Of a DNA stretch of 64,000 bases, positions 21,153-34,080 are shown piece by piece. A model generated the notes under the pieces. That model had not been told where the DNA came from and did not search any database. It saw only the letters and a program-made list of their open reading frames with translations. The translations under genes and the position numbers were made by a program. Source of the stretch: Stomoxys calcitrans (taxonomy: Eukaryota; Arthropoda; Insecta; Diptera; Muscidae); NCBI RefSeq assembly GCF_963082655.1, contig NC_081552.1, positions 183,194,571-183,258,570 of the forward strand, written 5' to 3'. Within the stretch, counting starts at the first letter, position 1. Every line of letters begins with the position of its first letter.

Positions 21153-23330
21153 GAAAATTTTAATTTAAGAATTCTGCGCTAATTACTAAATCCTTAATGG
21201 TTTTCAATAACACTCTCCTAAGATGGTTCATGTCTGGTATTGTGTCCCCACCTAAGTGCCGGTGGCTGACAAAGGAAATGCTCCAAAGTCTCATCATCTT
21301 CCCTGCAAGCCCTACACATGCTATCACTTGCCGCACCACAAGTCCTAGGCACGCTGTGAAAATTTTGGTCATATGCGGCGCCAGATGGTCTGCCTCTTTC
21401 TGTAGTAATGCTGGAAATATTCCATCAGTACCGGGTGACTTAAATGGTTTGAAGCTCCTTAAGGATTCCTTCACCATAAATTCAGTTATTATAAACCGTT
21501 ATTATATATCCTGTGGAAAATGGGTTTTCATCAAAAGCCTTAACATGTCCTCCGTTGTCTCTGCTCTCACTCCCGTGTAGTCTACTGAAGTTTCAGTTAG
21601 GACATGGGTTTTTGAGAGAAACTTTTTCATCTTGGCGGCGTCATTAACGCCATCGACCTGTTCGCAGAAAAGCTTCCAGGAGGCACGTTTTGCCGCTCTG
21701 GTAATCTTCTTGTATTCCTTGAGCTGTGTGTAATACACATCCCAATAAACTTTCACTTTCTTACGACGTGCTCTGTTAAAAAGTCTGCGAACTTCTTTCC
21801 CAATATTGCGAATCTCCCCGGTCATTCAGGGTTTTTCTTGGGCTGATTTCCTTTCCCGAAGAGGACAACTATCTTCGAAGCACCCTAACAGTGCAGTCGT
21901 AATCCTGTTGACATTTTCGCCAATGTCTTCTATGCTTGGACAATCTAAATTATCTTCGTCTGAGTAGCCTTCCAAACTTTGTCCAGTTGGATTGCAACTT
22001 ATTTCGGAAGCTTATCGGATTCGGTGCTGGCCGTGCTATTCTAAACCTAATGTAGCGATGGTCAGGGAAGAGTGTTCCATGGAGACTCTCCAATCCTGAA
22101 CCTCATCGATTAGATTTTCCCAAGTCTAATACCTTCTCCTTAATCCTATTAACAAAGGTAGCGGTGTTACCAATATTAAGTGTTATTAGGTCGTTAGTAT
22201 TCAAGAACTCTGTCAGGGCTTGGCCCCGCTTATTGGTGTTGGTACTAGCCCACGAAATGTGAGAGTTCGCATCGCACCCTATTAGTACTTCGTTTCCTGT
22301 CTGTTTTTCTTTCCTCACCAGCCGTTGCAGCTCCGACTTGTTTGGCGGTGTAGGAGAGTTGAATTTACTACGAATACGGCATGTCACCGGTCGCCTCCCT
22401 TAGTCTCCGAAGTTTACATTCCATATCTGAGGGAATCCTGGTATCCAAGCGTGTGCCATTGGTCGTCCTAGACTAAATCCAGTGCTGCGACTGGCCAAAT
22501 CTCGCCAATTTTTCTTAGGCCGCCACTATACATTTCAATTGAGCTTTGATCCCCGAAAGCAATTAGTTTGTATTGACCCCGACACCAGCCTGCATCGTTC
22601 CAAACTGGAATAGGCCCAAGCAATACCGCAAGGACATCGGAGTTTACAGATGACAGTCCACTTACTATCAGTTGTTCCTAGGTATGCAGCTCAGTTTTTC
22701 TCTCTTGTCGACAACTACCTTCACCAAGCTGTCCCTAGCAACAATGGCAAAGGTTCTTGAACCCATATTACTATTGCTCGCCTTTGTTCTTTTAGTCATG
22801 GGATGCCCTCCAGGTGTCCGCAGCGTTTTTGCTGACTGTGGTGCCGTTTCCAAAACTAGTCTTTGGGGTAGCCTGTGCAGCGAATCTCCGTACCCAATTA
22901 AGGGAGGGTCTCTTCTTATCGGTGATAGTTTTAGGATCATTCGCACCAAGCCGCTCAATAAACCTTATAGCGATGCTAGTTTTATTTTGCCAACCTCTTA
23001 AAGAGCGTATTGATTTGCTAACGAAGGCCGATATCCTTGGCATCCGAACATAGAATATGGTCGACCTTTCTCTTAAGACTCGAACTGGGTGTCCTCGTCA
23101 AAAGCCTTTGCTGACCAGCCAATTGTCGGCTAGTGGAGCCTGGCGCAGCCGCCTCACCAGTCGAGTTCTCAGTACCAGACAACTCGCTAAGGCCTCATAC
23201 CACCACCGCAGCTGTTGGGTCTTTAGAGTCCATTAAAAGCCTAATCCCGGGCTCTAGATCTGCCGCTCCACTGGAGACAGACACAGATCATCAAGCGCCT
23301 AATGGATAGCACTATCGTAGCTATTCTTGA
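21153..23330 (-). pseudogene. LINE-A relic: ORF1, endonuclease, linker, RT start and C-terminal end
   Basis: Read on the minus strand from 23330 downward. ORF1 (gag-like) includes GPIPVWNDAGWCRGQYKLIA, a DUF4780-type block of dipteran LINE ORF1 proteins. Endonuclease follows (IGCDANSHISWAS, 22103-22387), then a linker (21502-21825) and the RT start with FKPFKSPGTDGIFPALLQ. The RT palm and RNase H are deleted. The sequence jumps to the extreme C-terminus GGDTIPDMN and FLN, with a stop about 10 bases before the element's end at 21153. Several frames are needed, so it is non-functional. From 22315 the DNA is part of the large palindrome and recurs at 25858-26871. Confidence 0.75.
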
Positions 23331-23682
23331 GTGACTTGAACATTTCTCCGAAAATAACTTCCTACTACGAGTTGCAGAAAATTTTAACTTCTTAGTACTA
23401 GTTCAATACAAATCTGTCATTTATCCTGGTATATTAATGAACCACAGACAAAACAATAGCTCTTCCACGAATTAAAATTTTGTTTCTACTTAATTCCAAA
23501 AATGGTATGTATTTTGATAGTTCCATAATATGTTAACCCATAGTAGTGTGGTAATTGATTATCATAAATAATTCTCAGCTTTCCACAGAACGCAACAACA
23601 TTTTTGAATATGGTTTTGCTGGCAGTAGCTTATGCCACATGGTTTACATCCAGAAATGCAAGTGATAGAAACTTGAGAAACT

Positions 23683-24235
23683 TTTTATACCCTACACCAT
23701 AGGATGGGGGTATACTAATTTCGACATTCTGTTTGTAACACCTCGATGTATGCTTCTGAGACCCCATAAACTATATATATTCTTGATCGTCATGCCATTT
23801 TAAGTCGATCTAGCCATGTCCGTCCGTCTGCCGAAAGCACCCTAACTTTTGAAGTAGTAAAGCTAGACGCTTGAAATTTTGCACAAATACTTTTTATTAG
23901 TGTAGGTCGGTTGGGATTGTAAATGGGCCAAATCGGTCCATGCTTTGATATAGCTGCCATATAAACCGATCTTGAATCTTGACTTCTTGAGCCTCTAGAG
24001 GGCGCAATTCTCATAGGATTTTATTGAAATTTTGCACGTATTGTTTTGGTATCACTTCCAACAACTACGCTAAGTATGGTTTACATCGGTCCATGTTTTG
24101 ATATAGCTGCCATATAATCCGATCTTGGATCTTGACTTCTTGAGCCTCTAGAGGGCGCAAACCTCGTCCGATTTGACTGAAATTTAGCACTTGGTCTTTT
24201 GGTATCACTTCGGTTCAAATCGGTTCATAATCTGG
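23683..24235 (+). repeat. R-family element, left palindrome arm
   Basis: It starts TATACCCTACACCATAGGAT and GGGGGTATACTAATTTCG, with 'gatctagccatgtccgtccg', then units with 'gacttcttgagcctctagag'. It runs into the TA tract at 'aatctggtatat'. No 3' end is present before the centre. Confidence 0.65.
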
Positions 24236-25503
<1,268 letters not shown>

Positions 25504-25857
25504 AGTTTCTCAAGTTTCTATCACTTGCATTTCTGGATGTAAACCATGTGGCATAAGCTACTGCCAGCAAAACCATATTCAAAAATGTTGTTGCGTTCTG
25601 TGGAAAGCTGAGAATTATTTATGATAATCAATTACCACACTACTATGGGTTAACATATTATGGAACTATCAAAATACATACCATTTTTGGAATTAAGTAG
25701 AAACAAAATTTTAATTCGTGGAAGAGCTATTGTTTTGTCTGTGGTTCATTAATATACCAGGATAAATGACAGATTTGTATTGAACTAGTACTAAGAAGTT
25801 AAAATTTTCTGCAACTCGTAGTAGGAAGTTATTTTCGGAGAAATGTTCAAGTCACTC

Positions 25858-26871
25858 AAGAATAGCTACGATAGTGCTATCCATTAGGCGCTTGATGATC
25901 TGTGTCTGTCTCCAGTGGAGCGGCAGATCTAGAGCCCGGGATTAGGCTTTTAATGGACTCTAAAGACCCAACAGCTGCGGTGGTGGTATGAGGCCTTAGC
26001 GAGTTGTCTGGTACTGAGAACTCGACTGGTGAGGCGGCTGCGCCAGGCTCCACTAGCCGACAATTGGCTGGTCAGCAAAGGCTTTTGACGAGGACACCCA
26101 GTTCGAGTCTTAAGAGAAAGGTCGACCATATTCTATGTTCGGATGCCAAGGATATCGGCCTTCGTTAGCAAATCAATACGCTCTTTAAGAGGTTGGCAAA
26201 ATAAAACTAGCATCGCTATAAGGTTTATTGAGCGGCTTGGTGCGAATGATCCTAAAACTATCACCGATAAGAAGAGACCCTCCCTTAATTGGGTACGGAG
26301 ATTCGCTGCACAGGCTACCCCAAAGACTAGTTTTGGAAACGGCACCACAGTCAGCAAAAACGCTGCGGACACCTGGAGGGCATCCCATGACTAAAAGAAC
26401 AAAGGCGAGCAATAGTAATATGGGTTCAAGAACCTTTGCCATTGTTGCTAGGGACAGCTTGGTGAAGGTAGTTGTCGACAAGAGAGAAAAACTGAGCTGC
26501 ATACCTAGGAACAACTGATAGTAAGTGGACTGTCATCTGTAAACTCCGATGTCCTTGCGGTATTGCTTGGGCCTATTCCAGTTTGGAACGATGCAGGCTG
26601 GTGTCGGGGTCAATACAAACTAATTGCTTTCGGGGATCAAAGCTCAATTGAAATGTATAGTGGCGGCCTAAGAAAAATTGGCGAGATTTGGCCAGTCGCA
26701 GCACTGGATTTAGTCTAGGACGACCAATGGCACACGCTTGGATACCAGGATTCCCTCAGATATGGAATGTAAACTTCGGAGACTAAGGGAGGCGACCGGT
26801 GACATGCCGTATTCGTAGTAAATTCAACTCTCCTACACCGCCAAACAAGTCGGAGCTGCAACGGCTGGTGA
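25858..26871 (+). pseudogene. LINE-A ORF1 relic, right palindrome arm
   Basis: The inverted copy of the ORF1 part of the 21153-23330 element, now on the plus strand. It shows GPIPVWNDAGWCRGQYKLIA at about 26567-26630 and stops abruptly in the endonuclease region where the palindrome ends. Frames are broken in the same places as in the left arm. Confidence 0.75.
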
Positions 26872-27458
26872 TATATATATAAACCGATCTTGGATCTTGA
26901 CTTCTCGAGCCAATAGAGCGCGCAATTCTCATCCGATTTGGCTGAAATTTTGCATAAGTTGTTTTGTTATAACTTCCAATAACTGTGCTAAGTATGGCGC
27001 AAATCGGTACATAACCTGATAAAGCTGCCATATAAACCGATCTGATATATTGACTTCTTGAGCCTCTAGAGGGCGCAATTCTCATCCGATTTGGCAGAAA
27101 TTTTGTACAACGGCTTCTCTCATGACCTTCAACATACGTGTCTAATATGGTCTGAATCGATCAATAGCTTGATACAGCTCCCATATAAACCTATCTCCCG
27201 ATTTTGCTTCTTGAGCCCCTACAAGGCGAAACTCTTATCCGAATGAACTGAAATATTACACAATGACTTCCGCAATGTTCAGCATTAATTTATGGTCCGA
27301 ATCGGACAATAACTTGATAAAGCTCCAAAAGCATAACAGTTCTTATTTAATATTCTTTGTTTGCCTAAAAAGGGATACCGCGCATAGAACTCGACAAATG
27401 CGATCCATGGTGGAGGGTATATAAGATTCGGCCCGGCCGAACTTAGCACGCTCTTACT
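26872..27458 (+). repeat. R-family element, 3' part
   Basis: Units ('tgacttcttgagcctctaga', 'gggcgcaattctcatccgat') run to 'gatccatggtggagggtata', the hairpin TTCGGCCCGGCCGAA and 'cacgctcttactttttt'. The 5' part is missing: the palindrome edge cuts it at 'gatatatatataaacc'. Confidence 0.65.
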
Positions 27459-27802
27459 TTTTTCAATTCGGATAAACTGATTTTGTATTATTTTCATGGT
27501 GACATGACCAAAAAAGTTTTCATACGGATTTTCTCCCCTTTTTTCCCCTTAAATTGCAAAATCCTTTGGGATAACAGCACCCACAAAAATTTAATTAATG
27601 CGCTTGAAATCAATTTCAAATGTTCTCTTTTTAATTTCGCTTTAAAGAGAAGATGTGTGTGTATGTGTGAGTAGTTGTGCGTATGTAAAACCTTCCTCAG
27701 TAAGCATGCTATGTTGATAACTGCCCTCAGCTCTAGGGTATACAATATCACAATTTGATTTAAAGAGTTTTTAATTGGAATTAGTACGACAAACAAAGCA
27801 TA
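27459..27802. other. Non-repeat stretch, no gene recognised
   Basis: A/T-rich, with TGTG-rich simple sequence at about 27652-27685. Overlapping open frames on both strands (27483-27674 plus, 27494-27883 minus) look random and match no family. Confidence 0.35.
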
Positions 27803-28505
27803 AAAAACACTGAAAAAAGGGAAACATTGATTCTTTACAAAAAATATTGAGCTGAACAGCAGTCTGTAGTTTAACCATAGCAAGCCAATATGCGCAAATA
27901 GTACTCACGTAGTAAGTACGTAAGCTAAGTGGGGCTGGGTTTTAGAGTCATCTGCTGTGAGACTTATTTGGATAGAGGAGAAGCCAAGGCAGATAGGAAG
28001 TGCAATGGACTGGATATGTCGTCACAGAAACACCAAACGGCGACGAACTATACTATAGCTGCCATGACACAAGGCATGAATTTGACTGTGGATTTGTGGT
28101 TAGTCGGAGACTGAAACACCTTGTCTCCAGCTTTACTCCGGTAGATGAGAGGCTAGTCACAATCCGCCTATAAGCCAAATTATTTAAAATCAGCATTATT
28201 TCTGCCCATGCCCCGACGGAAGACAGGGAATAGCAGACCAAGGATATTTTCTACGAGCGCCTAGACAGAGAGAATACGACCGCTGCCCGCCCATGATATA
28301 AAAATCGTTCTGGGAGATTTCAATGCGAAGATAGGAGAGAAAAATATCTTTGGTCCTACAGTCGGAAAATGTTGTCTCCACGGGATAGCGTCCAATAATG
28401 GGCTGACACTAATAGATTTCGCCGCGGCAAAGATATGGTAGTTAGCAGCACCAGATTTCAGTATAAAAACAGTAAGAAAGGGCAAAAGTCGGGCGGTGGC
28501 GACTG
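27803..28505 (+). pseudogene. RTE endonuclease relic, local duplicate 1
   Basis: Fragments of the RTE-type endonuclease are seen in broken frames: 'ggaagtgcaatggactggat' (normally EVRWTG), FVVSRRLKHLVS-like sequence, 'gcccatgccccgacggaaga' (APTED) and 'ttctgggagatttcaatgcg' (VLGDFNA). The leading 130 bp ('aacactgaaaaaagggaaac', 'cagcagtctgtagttt') is not RTE but recurs at 29586-29680, showing that this block and the next RTE block were duplicated locally. Confidence 0.65.
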
Positions 28506-29585
28506 TATAATACCCAACACCTACCCTGTAAGTACAATGTGGGAGTTATATCCAATTCTGAACCAATTTTGATGAATCTTGGCGGATGTTTTTAGAAGGG
28601 TTTTTAAACAATCCGTATCAAATTTCGACCAAATATGTTGAAACTGCAATAACTATGGTTGACAAATTACAACATTAATGCAAATTACCCTAAAGCTGAT
28701 GAACATATATATGGGAGCTATATCTATATTTGAACCGATTACGAGCTAACTTCTCAGATATTGTAGCAGTAGTCGATGAAACCGTTGTGCAAAATTTTGA
28801 CAAGATTAGTTAATAAATACGCTTGCTGTGACTCTAAAAGTTAAAATCGGGCGATATATATAAATGAGAGCTATATCTAAATCTGAACCGATATTCATGA
28901 AATTAACCACTAATGTAGAGAGTCAAAAGAAAATCCTTCCTAACAAGTTTCAAGAGAATCGGTTACCAAATAACCATTTTATTGCATTGTTACTGCAAAT
29001 TGGACGAACATATATATATGAGCTATATCCAAATCCGAACCGATTTGTATGAAATTCACCTGTATTATCGGTAGTTATAAGAAAATCCTTTCTGCCAATT
29101 TCGAGAAAATCGGTTAACAAGTGACCATTTTATTGCATTATTACTGCAAATCGGAAGAACATATATATGGGAGCTATATCTATATATCTGAACCGATTTC
29201 GATGAAATTCATTCGTAATGTCGGGAATCATAAAAAATCCTTTCTGCGAATTTCGAGAAAATTGGTTAACAAATGATTATTTAATTGCAGTATTACTGCA
29301 AATCGGACGAATATATATATATGGGAGCTATATCCAAATCTGAACTAATTTTTTCCAATTTCAATAGGCTTTGTCTCTAGGCAATGGGATGAAAATTGCG
29401 ACTTGTAGTTTGTACACAAATTAACATGGACGGACGGACAGACAGACAGACATAGCTAAATCGAATCAGAAAGATTCTGAGTGTATCGGTATACTTATCA
29501 ATGGGTCCATCTCTCTTCCTTTTGAGTATAACAAACTAATTCACTAAGTTATACTACCTTGTTCCACAGTAGTGGTGTAGGGTAT
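28506..29585 (-). mobile_element. R2-family element
   Basis: Five or six units ('tatatgggagctatatctat', 'ctgaaccgatttcgatgaaa') spaced about 150 bp, with 'ggacggacggacagacagac' and, at the far end, 'ctagttccacagtagtgg'-like sequence and TGTAGGGTATAAAAA. It is the reversed counterpart of 51751-54516 and separates the two RTE duplicates. Confidence 0.6.
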
Positions 29586-30099
29586 AAAAACACTGAAAAA
29601 AGGGAGAAATTCTTTACAAAAATTATTGAGCTGACCAGCAGTCTGTAGTTTAACATAGCAAGCCAAGGGTTTTAGAGTCATCTGCTGTGAGACTTATTTT
29701 GATATTTCTGTTCATTCTGATACCACAGGAGAAGCACAAGGAAGATATAACCGCGTTACAGGAAGTGCGATGGACCGGATATGGCGTCACAGAAACACCA
29801 AACGGTGACGAACTATACCATAGCTGCCATGACACGAATCATGAATTTGGCTGTGCATTTGTGGTGAGTCGGAGATTGAAACACCTTGTCTCCAACTTTA
29901 CTCCGGTAAATGAGAGTCTAGCCACAATCCGCATAAAAGCCAAATTAGTCAACATCAGCTTAATCTGTGCCCATGCCCCGACGGAAGACAAGTACGAGCC
30001 GAACAAAGATATTTCTACGAGCGTCTAGAGAGTGTTGCCTCCACCGGACAGCGTCCGATAATGGGTTGACGCTAATAGATTTCGTAGCGGCAAAAACAA
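29586..30099 (+). pseudogene. RTE endonuclease relic, local duplicate 2
   Basis: The same leading segment as 27803, then endonuclease with an open frame 29687-30028: ITALQEVRWTGYGVTETPNG, FVVSRRLKHLVSNFTPVNE and ICAHAPTED. About 100 bp present in duplicate 1 is missing here after 'gagcgtctagag'. It is cut by a SINE-1 at 30100. Confidence 0.7.
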
Positions 30100-30395
30100 T
30101 ATAGCGCAGAGGTTACCATGTCCGCCTATGACGCTGAACGCCTGGGTTTGAATCCTGACGAGACCATCAGAAAAAATTTTCACCTAATGCTAGCAAAATT
30201 TGTAAGGTACTATGCCATGAAAAACTTCTCTCCAAAGAGGTGTCGCACTGCAGCACGCCTTTCGGACTCGGCTATGAATGGGAGGCTCCTTATCATTGAG
30301 CTTAAACTTGAATCGGATTGCACTCATTGATATGTGAGAAGTTTGCCCTGTTCCTTAGTGGAATGTTAATGGGCAAAATTTGCATTTGCATTTCA
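30100..30395 (+). mobile_element. SINE-1, near full length
   Basis: It shows 'atagcgcagaggttaccatg', B box GGTTTGAATCCTG, the body 'aacttctctccaaagaggtg', 'cttatcattgagcttaaact', and the tail 'ttccttagtggaatgtta' to 'gcaaaatttgcatttgc'. It lies in RTE sequence. Confidence 0.8.
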
Positions 30396-30403
30396 ATATA
30401 AAA

Positions 30404-30484
30404 CAAGTATAAAAAGCGTGCTAAGTTCGGCCAGGCCAAATCTTATATACGCTCAACCATGGATAGCATTCGCCAAGTTATTTG
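30404..30484 (-). repeat. R-family end fragment
   Basis: 'aacaagtataaaaagcgtgc', the hairpin TTCGGCCAGGCCAAA and 'cttatatacgctcaaccatgg': the last 80 bp of an R element, then a switch to LINE-B. Confidence 0.6.
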
Positions 30485-31252
30485 CCTGATACCGATTGGA
30501 ACTACGATATTCCTGGCAATAGAAAATACATAAACTTCTATACGGATGGTTTCAAACTAGACGACCAGGTGGGCTTTGTGGTGTACTGTGAAAAACTAGA
30601 ACTGGTCATATCGAGAAGGTTACCCGACCACTGCAGTGTGTATCAAACGCAGATCCTTGCAATTAAGGTAGTGGTGGAATGGCTAAGATATAATGTCATT
30701 ATATCTTGGAATAAACATCTCCTCCGTCTATTGGAATAAACATCTCCTCAGACAGCCAGCCGGGCAGCCATTAAATCCCTGGAGAACATATTTCTGAACA
30801 GAAAAACTCCCCTCGACTGTTCAGCAATTTCTCAACTAGTTTGCCGAACAATTCAAAAATCGCCTGATATCCCTGGGAATTGTAAAGCGGACGAGCTTGC
30901 GAGACTAGAAACTACCCTACACATTCCAGGGATACTGAAATCTGTGGGTATGCCTCTTGCGACATGTAAGCTAAGTTTTCAGGACCAGGCCCGAAGGACA
31001 ACGAATGATAGATGGTCACAAGGAGGGAGCTGTGAGCTTTCCAAAACTATGTGGCCTGATCTGGACTTTAAGATGTCTACCGCTTTGCTGTCACTGGCAA
31101 GAACAGACGTCCCAGTCACTGTGTCCGTCATGACAGGGGACTGTCTAATCGGAAAACATGCTGACACTCTGAAGGTTGCCAGCAACGACTTTTGCAGAAG
31201 CTATGAGGACATCGAAGAGGAGGAGACAATAGAACACCTTTCTCAAAAAAGG
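30485..31252 (+). pseudogene. LINE-B relic: RNase H and C-terminal region
   Basis: An RNase H domain start (NRKYINFYTDGFKLDDQVGF, then SRRLPDHCSVYQ) runs to about 30700. After a duplicated 20-bp slip ('ggaataaacatctcctc') and a frameshift, the segments AAIKSLENIFLNRKTPLDC and GNCKADELARLETTLHIPG follow. The C-terminal block (DQARRTTNDRWSQ, VASNDFCRSYED, EEEETIEHL) ends at a junction with LINE-A at 31253. The same family, on the minus strand, is at 44225-45150. Confidence 0.7.
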
Positions 31253-31700
31253 AAATTTTAAGTTAGGAATTCCGTGCTACTTATAAAATCCTTAATTGTC
31301 TTCTATACCACTCCCCTAAGTTGGTTCATGTCTGGTATTGTGTCCCCACCTAAGTGCCAGTACCTGTTAGACGCGAAAGCCGGGCAATGACAAAGGAAAT
31401 GCTCCAACGTTATGTCTCGTCATCTACTCCGCATGCCCTACACATGCTATCACTTGCCGCACCGATTTTGCGCTCAGTGAGCTCGTAGTCCTATGTGTCC
31501 TGTTGTGATACCAATAGCTATACTGACCTCCTTCTTACTTCCTTTCAGTTATAGCCTCGTCTTTTCGCGATCTGGATCCCCCCACAGTATCTTCGCCGTC
31601 TTAGCGACCGTTTCGCTATTCCACAACAACGAAACGGTCGGTAGGACAGAGATCACGGAGATCAAATATTTGTAATGAGAAAAATGTATTAAAAGTTACT
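31253..31700 (-). pseudogene. LINE-A C-terminal fragment
   Basis: It begins at the stock LINE-A end ('aaattttaagttaggaattc') and covers the region that encodes a CRACGEDDETLEHFLCHCPA-like cysteine motif and WGDPDREKTRL. Near 31605-31640 the DNA folds back: CGACCGTTTCG is followed 14 bp later by its inverse CGAAACGGTCG and GTAGGAC, so the fragment turns around on itself. No function. Confidence 0.65.
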
Positions 31701-31705
31701 AACAC

Positions 31706-33185
31706 AAGAAACCCCGGCCGACGCGGGATAACTATGAGCACCACACAGGCTGAAACTTTGAGCTCCGACTTATCACGGGAAGCTTAGCTGAAAGCTACCG
31801 GGCATGTCCACAGGTTGCGGATGGTAGAAGCTCCCTTTTTTTGCGGAGTAGCTGCAAATGCGGCCGCAAGCAGTCATCGATGTTCGAGAGGAGAGTCTCA
31901 GCGAGGAGTCAGGTGGAACTGGCTCTTTATTAAGTACTGAGTGTCAATGATGCTCGAGATGACAAGGCGAGTTATTGTCGCCTTCAAATAATGTCCAACA
32001 TCAGCGGGGGCGGCTGGAGGCCAGCGTCTGATCGTAGTGCAAGCGGATCGCGACAACGAGGGATACATGTGCGATCCCACAAAATCCATGCCGTCGGGTT
32101 GCTGGTTCAGCGCCCCAACCCGCCCCCGGAAAACTATGAGAATCACTATGAGAAACAAAGCAATAGTAAAAACGGACCCCCTAACGTTGACGACCCACGC
32201 AAACGAAAAAAGGACCATGATTTGCGAATCTGCACCTGGAATATCCGGACGCTTTATAAAGAAGGTGTAGTATACGCACTGGCGGATGTATTAGAGAAGT
32301 ACAAGGCTGATATTACCGCCTTACGGGAAGTGCGATGGACTGGGAATGGTGTCACTACAACACCAAATGGTGGCGAACTATTCCATGGCTGCCATAACAC
32401 GAGGCATGCATTTCGCTGTGGATTTGTGGTTAGTCGGAGACTGAAACACCTTGTCTCCAGCTTTACTTCTGTGGATGAGAGGTTAGCCACAATCTGCATA
32501 AAAGCCAAATTCTTCAACATCAGCCTTATTTGTGTCTATGCCCCGACGGAAGACAAGGGCGAGCAGACCAAGGATATTTTCTACGAGCGCCTAGAGACAG
32601 AACATAATCGCTGCCCCATCCATGATATTAAATTCGTTCTTTGAGATTTTAATGCGAAGATAGGCAAGGAAGCCAACATTTGGAAAGATTAGCCTCCACG
32701 AGATAACGTCCGGTAATGGGTTGAGGCTAATAGATATCGCCGCGGCAAAAAAACATTTAGTTAGTAGCCGCAGATTTCAACATAAAAATATTCACAAGGC
32801 CATAGCTGTCACCCGATTAAAACACGAGGATTGATGGAAGGCATTTATCCAGCGTGTTAGATATACGATTGCAGCAGAGTTTCGCACCCGTTTGTGTATG
32901 GCGAGAAAAGTACCTTCTGGCGAGAAAAGTACCTTCGGCTGACCCAAATGCCTGATGAAAGCACTCCTTGTTCCAAAGACATGACGGCGCAGTGGCAAAC
33001 TATTGCCCACTCAATGGAAAATGCCGCAAAATCAGTACTTGGGTACCAGAAGTCTGAAATTCATGGTACGACCATGGGTGTCGAAATGCTACTGAAGCCA
33101 AGAATGCGGCATACAAAACAATTAGAAGCAATTAGAAGCAACGCAAAAAAAGATAATGGAAAAAAATGGCTATGCTATTGGAGCT
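31706..33185 (+). pseudogene. RTE-like LINE relic: leader, endonuclease and linker
   Basis: The leader is 'gccgacgcgggataactatg'. An open frame from about 31991 to 32644 encodes the endonuclease: DLRICTWNIRTLYKEG, LEKYKADITALREVRWTGNG, GFVVSRRLKHLVS, ICVYAPTEDKGEQTKDIFYE. The frame stops just before the expected GDFNAKIG motif, which is present after a TGA (32643). A linker follows at 32850-33170 (RLTQMPDESTPCSKDMTAQW, KSVLGYQKSEIHG) in other frames. RT is absent here; a related RT lies at 38168. The domain resembles the proteins often labelled 'craniofacial development protein 2-like', which derive from such LINEs. Confidence 0.75.
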
Positions 33186-33745
33186 ATAGCAGGTAATGGA
33201 CCTATTCAGACCATATTTATTAAGTACGTTGAAGGTCGAAGGAGAAGTCGTTCAAAATTCAGCCAAACCTGATAAGAATTGCACCCTCTATATCAAAACA
33301 AAACACCTCTTGCAAAGTTTTTATCTAAATCAGATAATAAGTGCGCCCTTTAGAGGCTCAAGAAGCCCTTGCAAAGCCGAGATTTAGTTTGAGATGTTCT
33401 GTTATCACTTCCGATAACTGCACTAAGTATGGTCCAAATCGGTTCATAACCTGATATAGCTTCCATTTAAACCGATTTGGACCATACTTAGTACAGCTGT
33501 TGGTAGTGATAACAGAACATCTCAAATTAAATGTCAGCTCTGTAGCGGGGAGCTATATATGGGAAACGTCATGGCGATGAAGAATATACATTAGGGTTTA
33601 AGCAAACATTTTTGCTGTTTTGAATAACAAATTTGGTTAAATATACTGAGCAAAAAAGACCACTTAACTTTATGTGTACGGTGAAAATCGAGCCTCCAGA
33701 TTTTGGCATGTTTCCAATATTCGGCCCCGCCGAACTTGAAACGTT
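33186..33745 (-). repeat. R-family fragments, some inverted on each other
   Basis: 'ggagctatagcaggtaatgg' and 'cagccaaacctgataagaat' units, then an inverted pair at about 33385-33430 and 33470-33520 ('atgttctgttatcacttccg' versus 'gtgataacagaacatctcaa'). It ends near 'ttcggccccgccgaacttga' and 'cgtttttacttggc', an R 3' end. Confidence 0.5.
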
Positions 33746-34080
33746 TTTACTTGGCTTAAGTTAGTTAATGTTTTCCCAAAAAAGATTTTGTTTTGTTTTT
33801 GTTGGTATATTCAAAGACGAATTTCCTCACATGCATAAAAGCTTTTAGTAAGTCGTGTTTATTGCATTTCATAAATATTCTAATATCTATTATTGATTGA
33901 ATAAATTAAACAAAAAGTTTTTTTTTAATATTTATTTTCAGGTGAGTGCATTACTTGTAATACGTATTCTGGTAAGTGGTTGAATGGAATTTTAAACAAA
34001 ATATGTTTGAATGTCAACAGACAAATATTTATTTATTTTCAATAAGTATGAGGACTTTATTCAAATTTTATTTTGTTTTT
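33746..34080. other. Non-repeat stretch, no gene recognised
   Basis: A/T-rich sequence with poly-T tracts between two R elements. No coding or structural signal is seen. Confidence 0.35.
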
